NCBI GenBank assembly: GCA_964036195.1
Contig: OZ038456.1
Coordinates: forward strand, 13,888,001-13,952,000
Source of the DNA: Sphaerolaimus hirsutus
Taxonomy: Eukaryota > Nematoda > Chromadorea > Monhysterida > Sphaerolaimidae
Length of the DNA: 64,000 nucleotides
Reading direction: 5' to 3'
Shown in pieces: positions 53,909 to 64,000 of the stretch. Under the pieces are notes generated by a model that was not told the origin of the DNA, ran no database searches, and was given only the letters and a program-made list of their open reading frames with translations. Numbering within the stretch: position 1 is the first letter of the stretch; the number at the start of each line of letters is the position of its first letter. The position numbers were made by a program, and so were the translations under genes.

Positions 53909-54292
53909 CATGTCCCTGAGATTTCTGAAGCCTTTCAAGCCACGCATAAAATGCTAAATTTATGTAATCCTGAGGTTATTTGAAATAACGTGTCCAATGT
54001 CAATTCCATCTACGTAATTTATAAAAAAACACTTCACTGTTTTGTTTAAGTAACTGTTGGTGAGCAAAAATGAAAGTTTTGAACCAACAGATGAAAAATA
54101 CAGAAAGATAAAAAATTTATAACTAAAGAGTACCAAGAAGCTGAAAAGCTAGACAAAGCTAGCTTGCATTCCCATGTTTTCAAATTGAAAACGAACTTGG
54201 TGGCTGGTGGCAGTCCCAAGCACTGTAAAGTGTAAAGTCAAGTGTCAAATGTCATGAAAAAATTACACTTAACAAGGCTCGGGACTAGTGAT
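53909..54292. other. Receptor 3' region; MITE-end fragment
   Basis: After the receptor stop the frame stays open for 24 more codons. At 54,210-54,265 GGTGGCAGTCCCAAGCACTG begins a fragment of the GGCAATCCCAAGCC family. Nothing else is seen. Confidence 0.4.
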
Positions 54293-54437
54293 GTAAAAGG
54301 CGCCATGGCGCTATTCTGACCCAGTGCCAAGCACCAATGGTGCCAGAGGAAAATGGCGCCAAGCACGAGAAGTGCCAGGGCACTTTTTGCTTCGGCACTA
54401 GCACCAGGCGCCAGCACCATGGTGCTTTTACATCACT
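54293..54437. mobile_element. Short GCGCCATGG hAT-like MITE
   Basis: TAGTGATGTAAAAGGCGCC ... CTTTTACATCACTA, flanked by CTCGGGAC and CGCGGGAC (7 of 8 match). Confidence 0.8.
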
Positions 54438-55117
54438 ACGCGGGACTGTCCATACAGTACTCAATATAGGTCGATATTTAAAAGTGGACATGTTTGGTCA
54501 AACCCATACCTACTACTCATTCTGGCACCCACAATAAGGCGGCATTTCTGCGAAAAGTTTCTACCAAAATGCATAATTGGAAAAATGCCAAACTGGATTG
54601 GAGCGACATCATTGAAAACTCGATCCAGAGCCACAGTGGCAAAAAGAAATACCAATACAAGGGAAGCATGGAATGAACACAAGTTCTGAAATAAGTTTCT
54701 ACATTTGTGATGATATGATCTGTCTTTCTTTGAGTTGATTTTTTGAACAAAACTAGTCTTTTTTGTAAGTTTCTTTTCTTTATCATGAATATGATATATC
54801 AAATAAATGATGTGATCAAATACATCATACGTTGTGTCTCCTGTATAAAATTATTGGACAACCATTTTGATATAGGTAAACTGAAAATTTTTGGTTCCGC
54901 ATCCGAATATTTTCCAAGTGCAGAAACGGTGTTTTTGAAAATTGACATTTTGGTAAAACGACACATGGTTTGAAGGAGTTCTTCTTGCTTTATCTGTGTG
55001 AGTCTAATTTTTATTCCGTTGAATTAAGTTTCTGATTAGTTGATACCTCATATCCGCGGTTGCAATTCCGCGTCCAAAAACTGTTCGGAGGAGGAACCAA
55101 AATTTCCAGTACGTGAC

Positions 55118-55419
55118 TAGGGTGTCAACAAAATTTTTTTACGGAAAACGGAAACGGAAACGGAAATTTTTTTGCACTTGCCCCAAAACGGAAACGGAAA
55201 AATATTTGCACTTGCCGGAAAACGGAACGGAAAACGGAAAAGAATTTGCCTGCGGAAAGCGGAAAACGGAAAGAATTTTGCCTGCGGAAAAGCGGAAATG
55301 GAAATTTTGCACTTGCTGGAAAATGGAGACGGAAATTTTTTTGCACTTGCCGGAAAACAGAAAAAAATTGCCTGCGGAAAGCGGAAACGGAAAACGGAAA
55401 ACGGAAATTTGACACCCTA
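55118..55419. mobile_element. hAT-like MITE, CGGAAAACGG family, 70 bp upstream of mL49
   Basis: TAGGGTGTCAACAAA ... GAAATTTGACACCCTA, with the exact TSD TACGTGAC at 55,110-55,117 and 55,420-55,427. Same family as 19,087. Confidence 0.95.
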
Positions 55420-55489
55420 TACGTGACCCGATCCACCGTTACTGCCATTTTTGAACGAGTGTGTACATCAAAATAAAGAAAAAAGGGCA

Positions 55490-58464
55490 ATGTCCGCGAA
55501 TTGGTGCTTGTTACGTTTGTGCCGCCGCCATTTACGTGGAAATGCTCTCAGACGTTTGAGCGACGATGGAAATGTTAGACCGAAAATGGGCGCTTACAGA
55601 CACGACGTTTTCGCTGGACTGCCGCCTGCATACACGGGTGAATATCATTTTGACAATTTTGGCGCGGTGCCAAGAATGTTTTCTTTGCCGTGAGCTGTTT
55701 GATTTGAAGCGAATACTGGGTGTTTTCTGAATATCGATGGCTATTGATGCACCAACTGGTATTGCGTCGTCTCGGAATTCATAAACTGTCCATTTTATAC
55801 TGCAATTATTGACCTGGCATTTATTCTGTAAGTTGTCAAGTGACAAAATTTTTTAAGTGAATGATCAAGCTACAAATAATTTTTAAACTGGAACGTTTAT
55901 TTGTAACAAATCTACTTGAATTATTTACTGAATCAAATCAAGTTCACAAGTGACAAAAAGTAGTGGGTTTACATTCCACAATTTCACAAGTGTAGTCTTA
56001 TTAGAACAGTGGTAAGTAATACTGTATTTCGCCCATCACAGTAACGTGAACCGTTGCACTCACTACCATTCTCAGGCGGCGAGCCGACAACTTCCGACAT
56101 GATGTTCATCAAACCGCCCATATCCGGCGCCAACGACAACGAGCTGCTCGCGCCCCCCGCTGGATCAAAAGAAACGCCGCAGTTGTGGGACGACCCATTT
56201 CGATTCGCTATTGAGGGAGATTTTGAGGAGAAACGTTTTACTGAGGTTGGGTGGATTGTGTTCTTAACTTCTGATCGGGGTTAGGGATGGGTAACACCTT
56301 TTAAGGGGCGTAAAAGAACGTTGTTAAGATTTTTTACGTTGGTTTTTAGACAGGTCGATGACCGCTTTTGCGAGACTATTTTGATACTGAAAATTTTCCA
56401 TAAAGTTCAAATATCAATGTCGAGGCACCACCACGAGACATCATTGCTACCTCAACCAAAATCTGTACAAAACAAATTTTCAGTTGACAAACAGTCAACT
56501 AAGTGTGCATAGCCGCGAACTGATAAAACAACAATGTAAATGAAACCCATTTTCGCAGGTAACAGCCTCGCGAGCCGAATGGAAATGGGTGCAGAGAATC
56601 CTCCCAAAACAACTGATCCCTGAAGTGCCCGCACACGAGTCCTATCCCACTCCCAGCGGATGGATCCCTCCAAAGTGTATGCTTGTTTTGTTGTTGTTTT
56701 AGGGTGGTGGGTGGGTTAGATAGGCTTGTCTTGTCTCGAAAAATGTTATTACTGGTGTAGATCGAAAAAGTAGTCCTCTTAGTTTCTTAAAGTTTCTTTT
56801 AAAGGGCAAACGATTTCTCAGTGTTCGTTTACTAATTGGCTTGGGTCCAAGTGACACTGGTACCTCCTTCCAGAGAATGAGTGCATCACCAAAACACGCA
56901 GACCTAAGCCTAAGCCTAAGCAGAGCTTAAAATATTGTGAAAATATTACAAATTTGTATGTAAAGCATATCCAAACCAAATAAATGCGAAGTGCAAACCG
57001 TATCCAAATCAATAATCCCAATCAAATTTTTGGCACATTATCAAAAAAGTCGCATAAAGAATGCCGATGAATTGAATCACCTTTTAAAGTTTCTATAAAA
57101 GTATCTTAGTTTCCTTTCAGGGTACTGTTGGAATTGTGGTTTTCGTAAAAATTAAAATTTTCAATTTTTGTAAAATTTGAATTTGCACGTAGAAAATTAA
57201 AGTTTAATTTTTAGTGAAGATTTGAATTTGTGCATGCAAAATCAATTTTTTTTGCGAGAAATGTGGATTTGCATGTGAAAGTTGAAGTTTCGATGTTTCA
57301 TGCAAAAATGAAATAAAACAACAAACATTTTTTTCGATTTTTCGCATGCGCAGATTCAAATTTTCATGAAAACCAAAATTTCAAGTTTTCACAAATAAAA
57401 TACAGTAATGTTTCAAAAATTTTATTTTTCACATGGCTATGTTTAAAAAAATTCAAATGCGAAATCATTTTTGATTATTTTAGAATCATTCCGTACAAAT
57501 TTATCAATAACTAATCAATTGGTGTTTGCTTCAGTGGACTGAAATTTCAACTGCAGTCTCGAAAAAAATAACATGGAGTGGACACCGGAAATTCGAAATT
57601 CAATTCTCCAGAAGTTATGCGCAAATGTCCCCCTAATTTCGCAGCACCCCCGCCCGCGCTGCCCTACCATATCGCGCGAAATAGATACCACTTATTTCCA
57701 CTCTTCTTGGAGTGCAGAAGGGACCAGTTGGACATGGAAACATTGGAGTATGATTATGTGGAGTTGGTGGTCATGATGCAAATCACGGGGGATATTTTTG
57801 TGAGCTGGGGGGGATCAAATTTTGGATTTAGGTATCACATGAATGAATGGCTATTTATTTTCCTTCGAGAAAGTCTCTCAGTTTAATTTTATAAAGCTTG
57901 TCACCGAATTTTTTGGAACTGTGCCAGCCAATTCGGTAAGTGGACAACCGCTAATAATTGTTAAGACATAAATTTCTACGTGAAAATATCTGTCACTTGA
58001 AACCTGTATGCCGTGCATATGTGTTATTTGCTCGGCGGGCATCACACTTAGTATGGAAACCTACCATAACTCATCTGAATAATGAACCAAAAATTTCCAC
58101 AGTTTTTCATCATAATATTTAGTTTTTACTATGGAATAATTGATTACGAAATTTATCACCGGATTTTATTCATTAAATTATGGTAGGATTCTGCACATGT
58201 TTTGCGGTCTGCCGAGTATAAGTGAACTATATTGACGTGACTTTTTATACTTTTAGCTATTCACATCACTCATAAACTTTTTCTCCACTTTTCTTCACAT
58301 TATTTTTTTTCTCCCAGGCCTGTGAAACTGATCTGCGACAATATCTCGAGTCCAAATTAGACAGGAAAATTGGGACTCACGTAAACGAAATGCAGGGCAA
58401 AATCAGAGTGAAAGGTGCTGATAGAAGTGATGTGGAAAAGTTTCTGATTGAAAAAGGATTTTGA
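55490..58464 (+). CDS. MRPL49: Mitochondrial large-subunit ribosomal protein mL49 (IMG2 family); complete
   Basis: Exons 55490-55637, 56076-56245, 56559-56676, 57645-57799, 58318-58464; all phases agree; 245 aa (human 166). The first exon is an Arg-rich, acid-poor leader (CLLRLCRRHLRGNALRRL), as for mitochondrial import. The conserved core is unmistakable: EWKWVQRILP, YPTPSGWIPPKSPPPALPYH, ARNRYHLFPLFLE, ITGDIF, HVNEMQGKIRVKGADR and the C-terminal FLIEKGF. Exon 2 (about residues 50-106) is a longer N-terminal part than in vertebrates, ending FEEKRFTEV. The protein is a structural part of the mitochondrial 39S/54S subunit. An AATAAA lies at 58,607. A hAT-like MITE sits just upstream. Confidence 0.96.
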
Positions 58465-58606
58465 ATGTTTTTTAGATAGTTAATTATATTTTTAGGGCGT
58501 CAACTTGAACGTCCTTTCGGAAAATGCAAGGATTTACTGAGAAAATTAGGAAATTCAGAAATGGTAAAATCCGGTTGACGCACTAAATACCGTTACAACA
58601 GCAAAC

Positions 58607-58612
58607 AATAAA
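58607..58612 (+). promoter_or_regulatory. Candidate polyadenylation signal of mL49
   Basis: AATAAA 143 nt after the mL49 stop codon, at the edge of the foldback starting at 58,683. Confidence 0.5.
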
Positions 58613-58682
58613 CCTATGAAAAAAAACTTGTAATCTCAATTCTGCTTAATAAATATAATTTCCCACCGTCGAAACTCACATC

Positions 58683-58942
58683 GGCTCTACACAGAATAGT
58701 TGAAACGGCACCAAATATCAACTGGTTCCGAGCCCAAAAAAGCCTGATTAGTAACCCGCGCATATACTTCATGCCGGCATTGTATTTACATTGCACATGC
58801 CGCAAATGTTTCGAACACTACAATTTCATTTGCAACTTGATTCAACACTTGCATTTGAACGTAGTTCGTCGTCAGAAAACCCTCCATTGGTATCGGAACC
58901 AGTTGACATTTGGTATCCTTGTCAACTAGTTTGTGTAGGGCC
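58683..58942. mobile_element. TTGAC foldback MITE between mL49 and the next gene
   Basis: GGCTCTACACAGAATAGTTG at the left; the right end is inverted, GTCAACTAGTTTGTGTAGGG then CC. Confidence 0.6.
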
Positions 58943-59031
58943 ATTCTCCCCGGTGTTACATCAAACCAAACTCACGTGAACATTTTCGCATTTTGAAAAT
59001 TTGAATCTAATCTCAAAGTAGTGCCACAAAA

Positions 59032-62000
59032 ATGCGCCGGGCACCCGACATCTTGCGGCGGTGTGTTTTGGCTCGGTGCCAAGTTGTATCTGTTAGCTCC
59101 GCCCGTGTCAGACGAATGGCTTTTGTTAGTTACGATCTGGCGCGGGAATGTCTACATGCGCCCAGTACAAGTACAGGTCTGTGGGATTTATTTATTGTTA
59201 TGTGTTTTCGGGTGATTGTAGTATGTCAATTAGATAAAGCCTGTGCCTCTGCATGTTTACCGAAAAACTTGAATGAAAAATCGCTAAAAGTAGGTGAAAA
59301 ATTACTAAAAATAGGTATGTAAACACTTACTACAAAAAATAGCTGCAAATGGACAATAAAACACATGAACTAGTGATTTTGAAGGTGAAAAAGTATGAAA
59401 AGTAGCGATTTTGAGTGAAAATTAAGGTCTACATGCACACCGGGGGGCAATCCCAAGCCCTGTAAAGTAAAGTATCAAATGTAAAGTCAAATGCAAAGTA
59501 AAGTGTCAATCAAAACAAAAAAGAAAAGATTTTATTACTGAACTTTGCATGACAATTGGCACTTTACTTTACATTTGACTTTACATTTGACACTTTACTT
59601 TGCATTTGACTTTACATTTGACACTTTACTTTACACTTTACAGGGCTTGGGATTGCCACCTGGTTTACATGCACAGAAGGCTTCAATCAATTAGATGTCA
59701 TATCATCCAAACTATTTCCATGGTGTTACATCGCACATTGTCAACAATGTTAATGGTGGTAAAACGTAGAAATAGAAGTGAAAGTGAAGATTTGTTACAA
59801 TAATTATCTAATTTCACTTCATTTATCGTTTGGTGCAAATTTAAAAAAATAGGCTGATAGTGTTACACGACCCTTCTGATTAAAATGCAATCTGAAGCGA
59901 CTGTTTGACGTGTTATTAACGCATTCAACACATTTTAAGTAAATATTAATTACTTCCGATCAACAGCGGTACGCTATCTATCGAGCTTCCTCTGTACAGG
60001 GTGGCCCATTGTGAATAGCCGATTCTACAATAATTCTCCTGCTGCAAATGTCACTGAAAATCAATTTCGCGAATCCCTAGATTATATCGCGTTTAAATTG
60101 ACACAGGGCCATTGGTTTTGGAGTCTATCTGAAGCGGAGAAATGTGTTAATGGGATTTGCGCATCGAAAAATGGTTGGATTTTTGATGGTTTTTTTAAGT
60201 AGAATATTGGGACGAAGCGAGGGCTCTGCTCATGATTTTGCATATTGTGTCAGTTTTAAAAACACCTATATGCAACCTGGGGTCACTTTCGCACATTGTG
60301 GACTGTGTAGATAGTGGTATTATAACACGAGATAAGTAAAGTGGAGATTTTAGTTTAAATATGACTTGCAACGGAACTTATGACAACTCCACTTATCATT
60401 TGTTACAACTTGTCAGTTGCGGAATTGACTATTTAAAATTGGCACTCTTCCAACTGCATTTTCTCTACCACATCAATATTTGACCAACTTGCAGGCGAAT
60501 TTCTCTTCACCGACGTAATAAACGTGCTGCGAATGCTGAGCGGAAAAGTGCGCGGCGTGTCTTCGAACAGACACGCTCAAATGATCGACACGTTTTGGAG
60601 ACACGTTTTGAATCACCCTGGTGCGAAATTTTATCATCCACAAGCGTATTTATTGTCTAGTCGCTTGATTTGTTACGTCTGAAATTTTCAGCTTAAACTG
60701 TTTTTGTATGGGTTTAGCCGACCATCACAGACCGATTTTGCATGTTGTTGAGTGTGTAGTTATAAGCGACGCAAGTAAAGTTGCATAAAAAAGTTGGGTG
60801 CGAAGTCTCAAGTAGAGCTTAAGAAGTGACGCGTACAGGGGTATCTTGAATTTTGACCCTCCGAGTGGTTGGATAGATAGCAAATCGCTCCTCCGGAGGG
60901 ATAGATAGCTGAAAAATTTTCTGGGGGGGGTTTGGGGGGGGGGTTGTGGTGGTTCGATATATAGGCTTTTTCGGGGCATAGAGCGAAGAAAAGGGAGAAA
61001 AATCGCTAAAAGTAGGTGTAAAATAGCTCAAAATGGGTATACAAGAGCATATAGTACTTAAAATAGCTGAAAATAGGCAGTTAGACGCATGAACCAGTGA
61101 TTTTGGAGGTGAAAATCTATATATAGGTATGTAACATAGCGATTTTGAGCGAAAATTGGGGTATAGTTTCTGAAAAATCGCTCCAGATAGGTAGATAGCT
61201 GAGCGATTTGGGGGGGGGGTTGGGGGTAGTAGCCCAAAATTTTGCCTCCGGGATAGAAAGATAGCTGAGCGGCCTCCGGGATAGATAGATAGCTGGGCGG
61301 TTTGGGGGGGGGGGGGTAACCCCCCCCCCCCCAACCGCCCCCATTCGAGACCCCTGGACGCGTATTATTATATTTATGTTCATCTTATCATATTCGTATT
61401 ATTATATTTATGTTTACGCGTGTCACTCCCCACTAGTGATGCAAAAAGCGCCAGACTTTTGGCGCCAAGCGCCAAAAGCGCCATGGCGCTTTTGGGATGC
61501 GAGCGCCCTGCGCCAATGGCGCCACAGCAAAATAGCGCCAAGCGCCAAAAGCGCCATGTCGCTTTTCTGGACCACGGCGCCAAGCGCCAGTGGCGCCAGA
61601 GGACGTTGGCGCCAAGCGCCAATAGCGCCAGCGCCAAAAAAATTTGCTGCTCATAAAGTGCACTAGTTAACAACGACAGCCAATTTCAACTAGTTCCCAT
61701 CCCAATCCAATGGTTGCTAATGAGTAACTCTACCTAGTGTTGTATACACATATATTTACTTCATTCCGGCCTAGTATTTACATTGCACATACCAACAATA
61801 CAACATAAGTTTCAGCATAATGCAACAGTATGTATTTGAACATTGCTCATGAGCTAGCTTTGAATTGGGATGGGAACCATTAGGCCCATTATTTGGGAAT
61901 TTTTTTTGAATATCCTTGCAATTGCATGGACATAGTTTACAAAATTAGTAAATAGAGGGTTTCTTCTTCCTGGAATACACTTACAGTAACACATTACACA

Positions 62001-63699
62001 GTCTTCTTACATAAAATAATGATAATTTTTTTGAACTTCTTGGCGCTTTTTAAAACGCTAGCGCCAAGCGCCAATGGCGCCACGGCATCATAGCGCCAAG
62101 CGCCAAAAGCGCCATGGCGCTTTTCCGTAGCACAGCGCCAAGCGCCAATGGCGCCACAGCAAAAAGGCGCCAAGCGCCAAAAGCGCCATGGCGCTTTTTG
62201 CTTTGGCGCTAGCGCCATGGCGCTTTTACATCACTACTCCCCACCTACCCTAACTCTCTCATTACATTGGAAGGAATTGGCACCTGGGTCGTATTGAGAA
62301 CAATTTCAGACACAATAAATCGTGTTGCCAGAAAAATGCGACTAAATTGTCGGACTGGACTAATTAAATTTCACCCCAGGTGTTCTACTCGAAACAGCAC
62401 ACTTCAATCAGTATTTTATGTCATTAATGCAGTGTGGCTCAATATCAGAGCAACGAATTAAAAATTCAATATGTGAGATGGAATTAAGAAATTGCAAACC
62501 TGATAATTTGACAGTGACACTTTTGATTGGTGCACACTGCAGACTTGGCAAGCTGCCAGACGCTTTGTGAGTTGTTATTTAGAATAAAGTTATTTACTTG
62601 ATACTGTGCTCTCACAGGTACCACAAAACCTCAAATATCCCCCCTTCCTTGAATACCCCTTCGAAAATCTCCCCAGTTAAAACTTGGACGAAAAGTAACT
62701 TCCCTGGGGATAATTCAAGGATTAACGGTCTTTACGCCTATATACATCAATCACAAATAGATCAAAAATAAAAATAAAACGTTTGATTTAGTGCCATAAT
62801 ACAACGTAAATATTTTTTGAAAAAATCCTCGAGTATCCCCACAGTCAAAAACCCACGTTGACTTATTCAAGGATTTGCGGTACTTACGTTGGCAGTGTGC
62901 CAATGATAAGTTATGAGATTTTTGTAAAATGTTAAGAAATCCATTGCTGTTTAAATTTTAATGTAAAATGTCACATTAGTCAGTGACAAAAGTGGTGACT
63001 CAATTCGTAATTTGTAAGTTTGTAATAAATGCCACTTATGATTTATATCTACTTTAAATCCTAATCGCAAAAATAAAAAATAAAAACTGACAATGTTTTT
63101 ACTCCGATTCTAGAGAATTCTTTGACAATTCTAGTGCTGCAAAAAGTTTTAGTGTCGTAAGACCATCTAAATGTATCCTAATATTCATCGGAGGGGGTAT
63201 CCAAAAATATAGTGTTTTCTTTTCGTGAACAGGCGCCTCTACGAGGAGCACCCTGAGTTACAATCCGACGTGAATGTGCTCAATGAATTTCTTTTTGGCG
63301 CCATTTTGGCTCGTGATGATGTCCTGCTTGAGAAATTCACCAATGTCAGTTTGGGCAAGGGGCGTATCCAGGTAGCAGTCTCGCACCTTGTAAAGTGTCG
63401 TGTAAAGTGGCAAATGTGATGTAAAGTGTCAATCAGAATAAAAAAGCTTTTAACTGAAATTTTTGCATGACATTTGACAAATTTGTGTGACTTTTGACAG
63501 TTGACTTCACAGTGTGCGTTGAACATTGATGCTGTTTTTAAAAGTCTGCATTATACTTGGCGTTAAAGATACAAGACTTTCGTTCGAATCACAGAAAATC
63601 GCCTCGCTGGAAACAAGTGAGGCAATAACCAAACCTTTGTCCTCACTGCGAGCAATCGCTATGGCACAAGCTACAGCTGGCACAATTGAATTAGCTGCG
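59032..63699 (+). CDS. Unrecognised, probably mitochondrial protein; 3' end beyond the window
   Basis: Six exons with agreeing phases: 59032-59176, 60000-60173, 60495-60620, 62310-62379, 63233-63371, 63595-63699, giving 253 aa and still open at the last donor (GCTGCG|GTAAAT). The short 70-nt exon is required to reconcile phases 1 and 2 on either side, which supports the model. The N-terminus (MRRAPDILRRCVLARCQ) is Arg-rich and lacks acids, like an import leader. The rest looks helical: FRESLDYIAFKLTQGHWFWS, FLFTDVINVLRMLSGKVRG, NVLNEFLFGAILARDD, and an Ala-rich stretch. I do not recognise the family; mitochondrial helical-repeat families (FASTK- or PPR-like) are possible but unsupported. It lies head to tail 567 bp after mL49. 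Confidence 0.75.
59440..59662. mobile_element. CCCAAGCCCTGTAAAG foldback MITE
   Basis: GGCAATCCCAAGCCCTGTAA at the left; ACAGGGCTTGGGATTGCCAC at the right. The arms are TTTACATTTGACACTTTACT repeats. It lies in intron 1 of the unrecognised gene. Its subterminal motif resembles the satellite at 1-2,520. Confidence 0.9.
60835..61345. repeat. GATAGATAG / AAAATCGCT repeat
   Basis: Same composite as 11,540-12,060: TTTTGACCCTCCGAG, GGATAGATAGCAAATCGC, AAAATCGCTAAAAGTAGG and several GGGATAGATAGATAGCTG units. It lies in intron 3 of the unrecognised gene. Confidence 0.7.
61434..62236. mobile_element. GCGCCATGGCGC hAT-like element, 803 bp, with nested foldback
   Basis: TAGTGATGCAAAAAGCGCC ... GCGCTTTTACATCACTA, with the exact TSD CTCCCCAC at 61,426-61,433 and 62,237-62,244. 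A TTAAC/TTGAAATT foldback (about 61,663-61,890) splits the interior. It lies in intron 3. Confidence 0.93.
62620..62885. mobile_element. Diverged CCGTTAATCC-type MITE fragments
   Basis: AACCTCAAATATCCCCCC to AATTCAAGGATTAACGG, then AATCCTCGAGTATCCCC to TTCAAGGATTTGCGG. Both resemble the TTATTCAAGG family but lack clean ends. Confidence 0.45.
63372..63500. mobile_element. MITE end coinciding with a splice donor
   Basis: Intron 5 of the unrecognised gene starts GTAGCAGTCTCGCACCTTGT directly after CCAG. This matches CCAGGTGGCAATCCCAAGCC, the end of the element at 59,440-59,662. The opposite end is not recognisable. Confidence 0.5.
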
Positions 63700-64000
63700 G
63701 TAAATTCGTTTTAACTTTTTCGTGATTTTTATGTGGTACAATGTGCAAATATATAGGAGACACCCAAATAGGGAAATTGAAATTTTCTTTGTTAAATACT
63801 ACGTAAAATTCTGAATTTTTAGTAAAATTATTACTTAACATTGATTTAAATGACTGACAAACTCATTTTGAAACGGTGTGGTCCGTTTATGCTGATAATT
63901 GTTTCTACACAGTTAAAATTATGTTTTTTTTTCTTGCCCCATTACAAATTGTAGAACCCTGTCTTTATCCATTCCTAGGTAATTTTTAAGTGGAAAATTT

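Noticed and set aside
54494-54676. 60-codon open frame ending KKKYQYKGSME
   Set aside because: The composition looks protein-like and an AG precedes it, so it could be a terminal exon, but I found no partner exon. Left out for lack of support.

Overview
This is eukaryotic, almost certainly nematode, DNA. Four genes can be rebuilt exon by exon, with every splice phase agreeing. One further gene is a chemoreceptor whose TM3 signature (R-TAI-P followed by IW) is that of the nematode serpentine (Srg-type) receptors. No species is claimed. Coding sequence is about a tenth of the window; most of the rest is short non-autonomous DNA transposons (MITEs), foldback elements and one satellite array.

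Layout. 1-2,520: satellite of a TTGACATT motif with a ~1.4 kb higher-order unit. 2,521-6,656: no gene; a 46-bp tandem repeat, a 1.5 kb foldback and a small hAT-like element. 6,657-10,043 (+): complete 7-exon steroid 5-alpha-reductase. 11,009-16,741 (-): complete 11-exon monoamine oxidase with a C-terminal membrane anchor; it converges on the reductase. 16,742-21,174: nested foldbacks and MITEs. 21,175-33,122 and 40,947-53,482: two copies of one duplicated block carrying the serpentine receptor; copy 1 breaks off just before the TM6 exon, 190 bp from a 200-N gap. 33,660-39,083 (-): eight exons of cytoplasmic dynein heavy chain around AAA2, with neither end of the gene present, and a tRNA-Arg(UCU)-like gene in one intron. 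46,900-53,908 (+): the fuller receptor copy. 55,490-58,464 (+): complete 5-exon mitochondrial ribosomal protein mL49. 59,032-63,699+ (+): six exons of an unrecognised, probably mitochondrial protein running off the window.

The two receptor copies act as natural filled/empty site pairs and give exact ends and target-site duplications (TSDs) for many transposons: mariner-like elements (CCGTA ends, TA TSD), and several families with TAG...CTA or CAGAG...CTCTG ends and 8-bp TSDs (hAT-type). Each hAT-type family carries its own amplified short motif. The most interesting signal is in the reductase gene. Introns 2 and 4 begin and end in the same inverted repeat, set a few bases inside the splice sites. 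Neither intron, as far as I recall, exists in vertebrate SRD5A genes. They look like introner (intron-generating transposon) insertions.

No pathway links the genes. The only functional pairing suggested is mL49 plus the downstream Arg-rich-leader gene, which lie head to tail.
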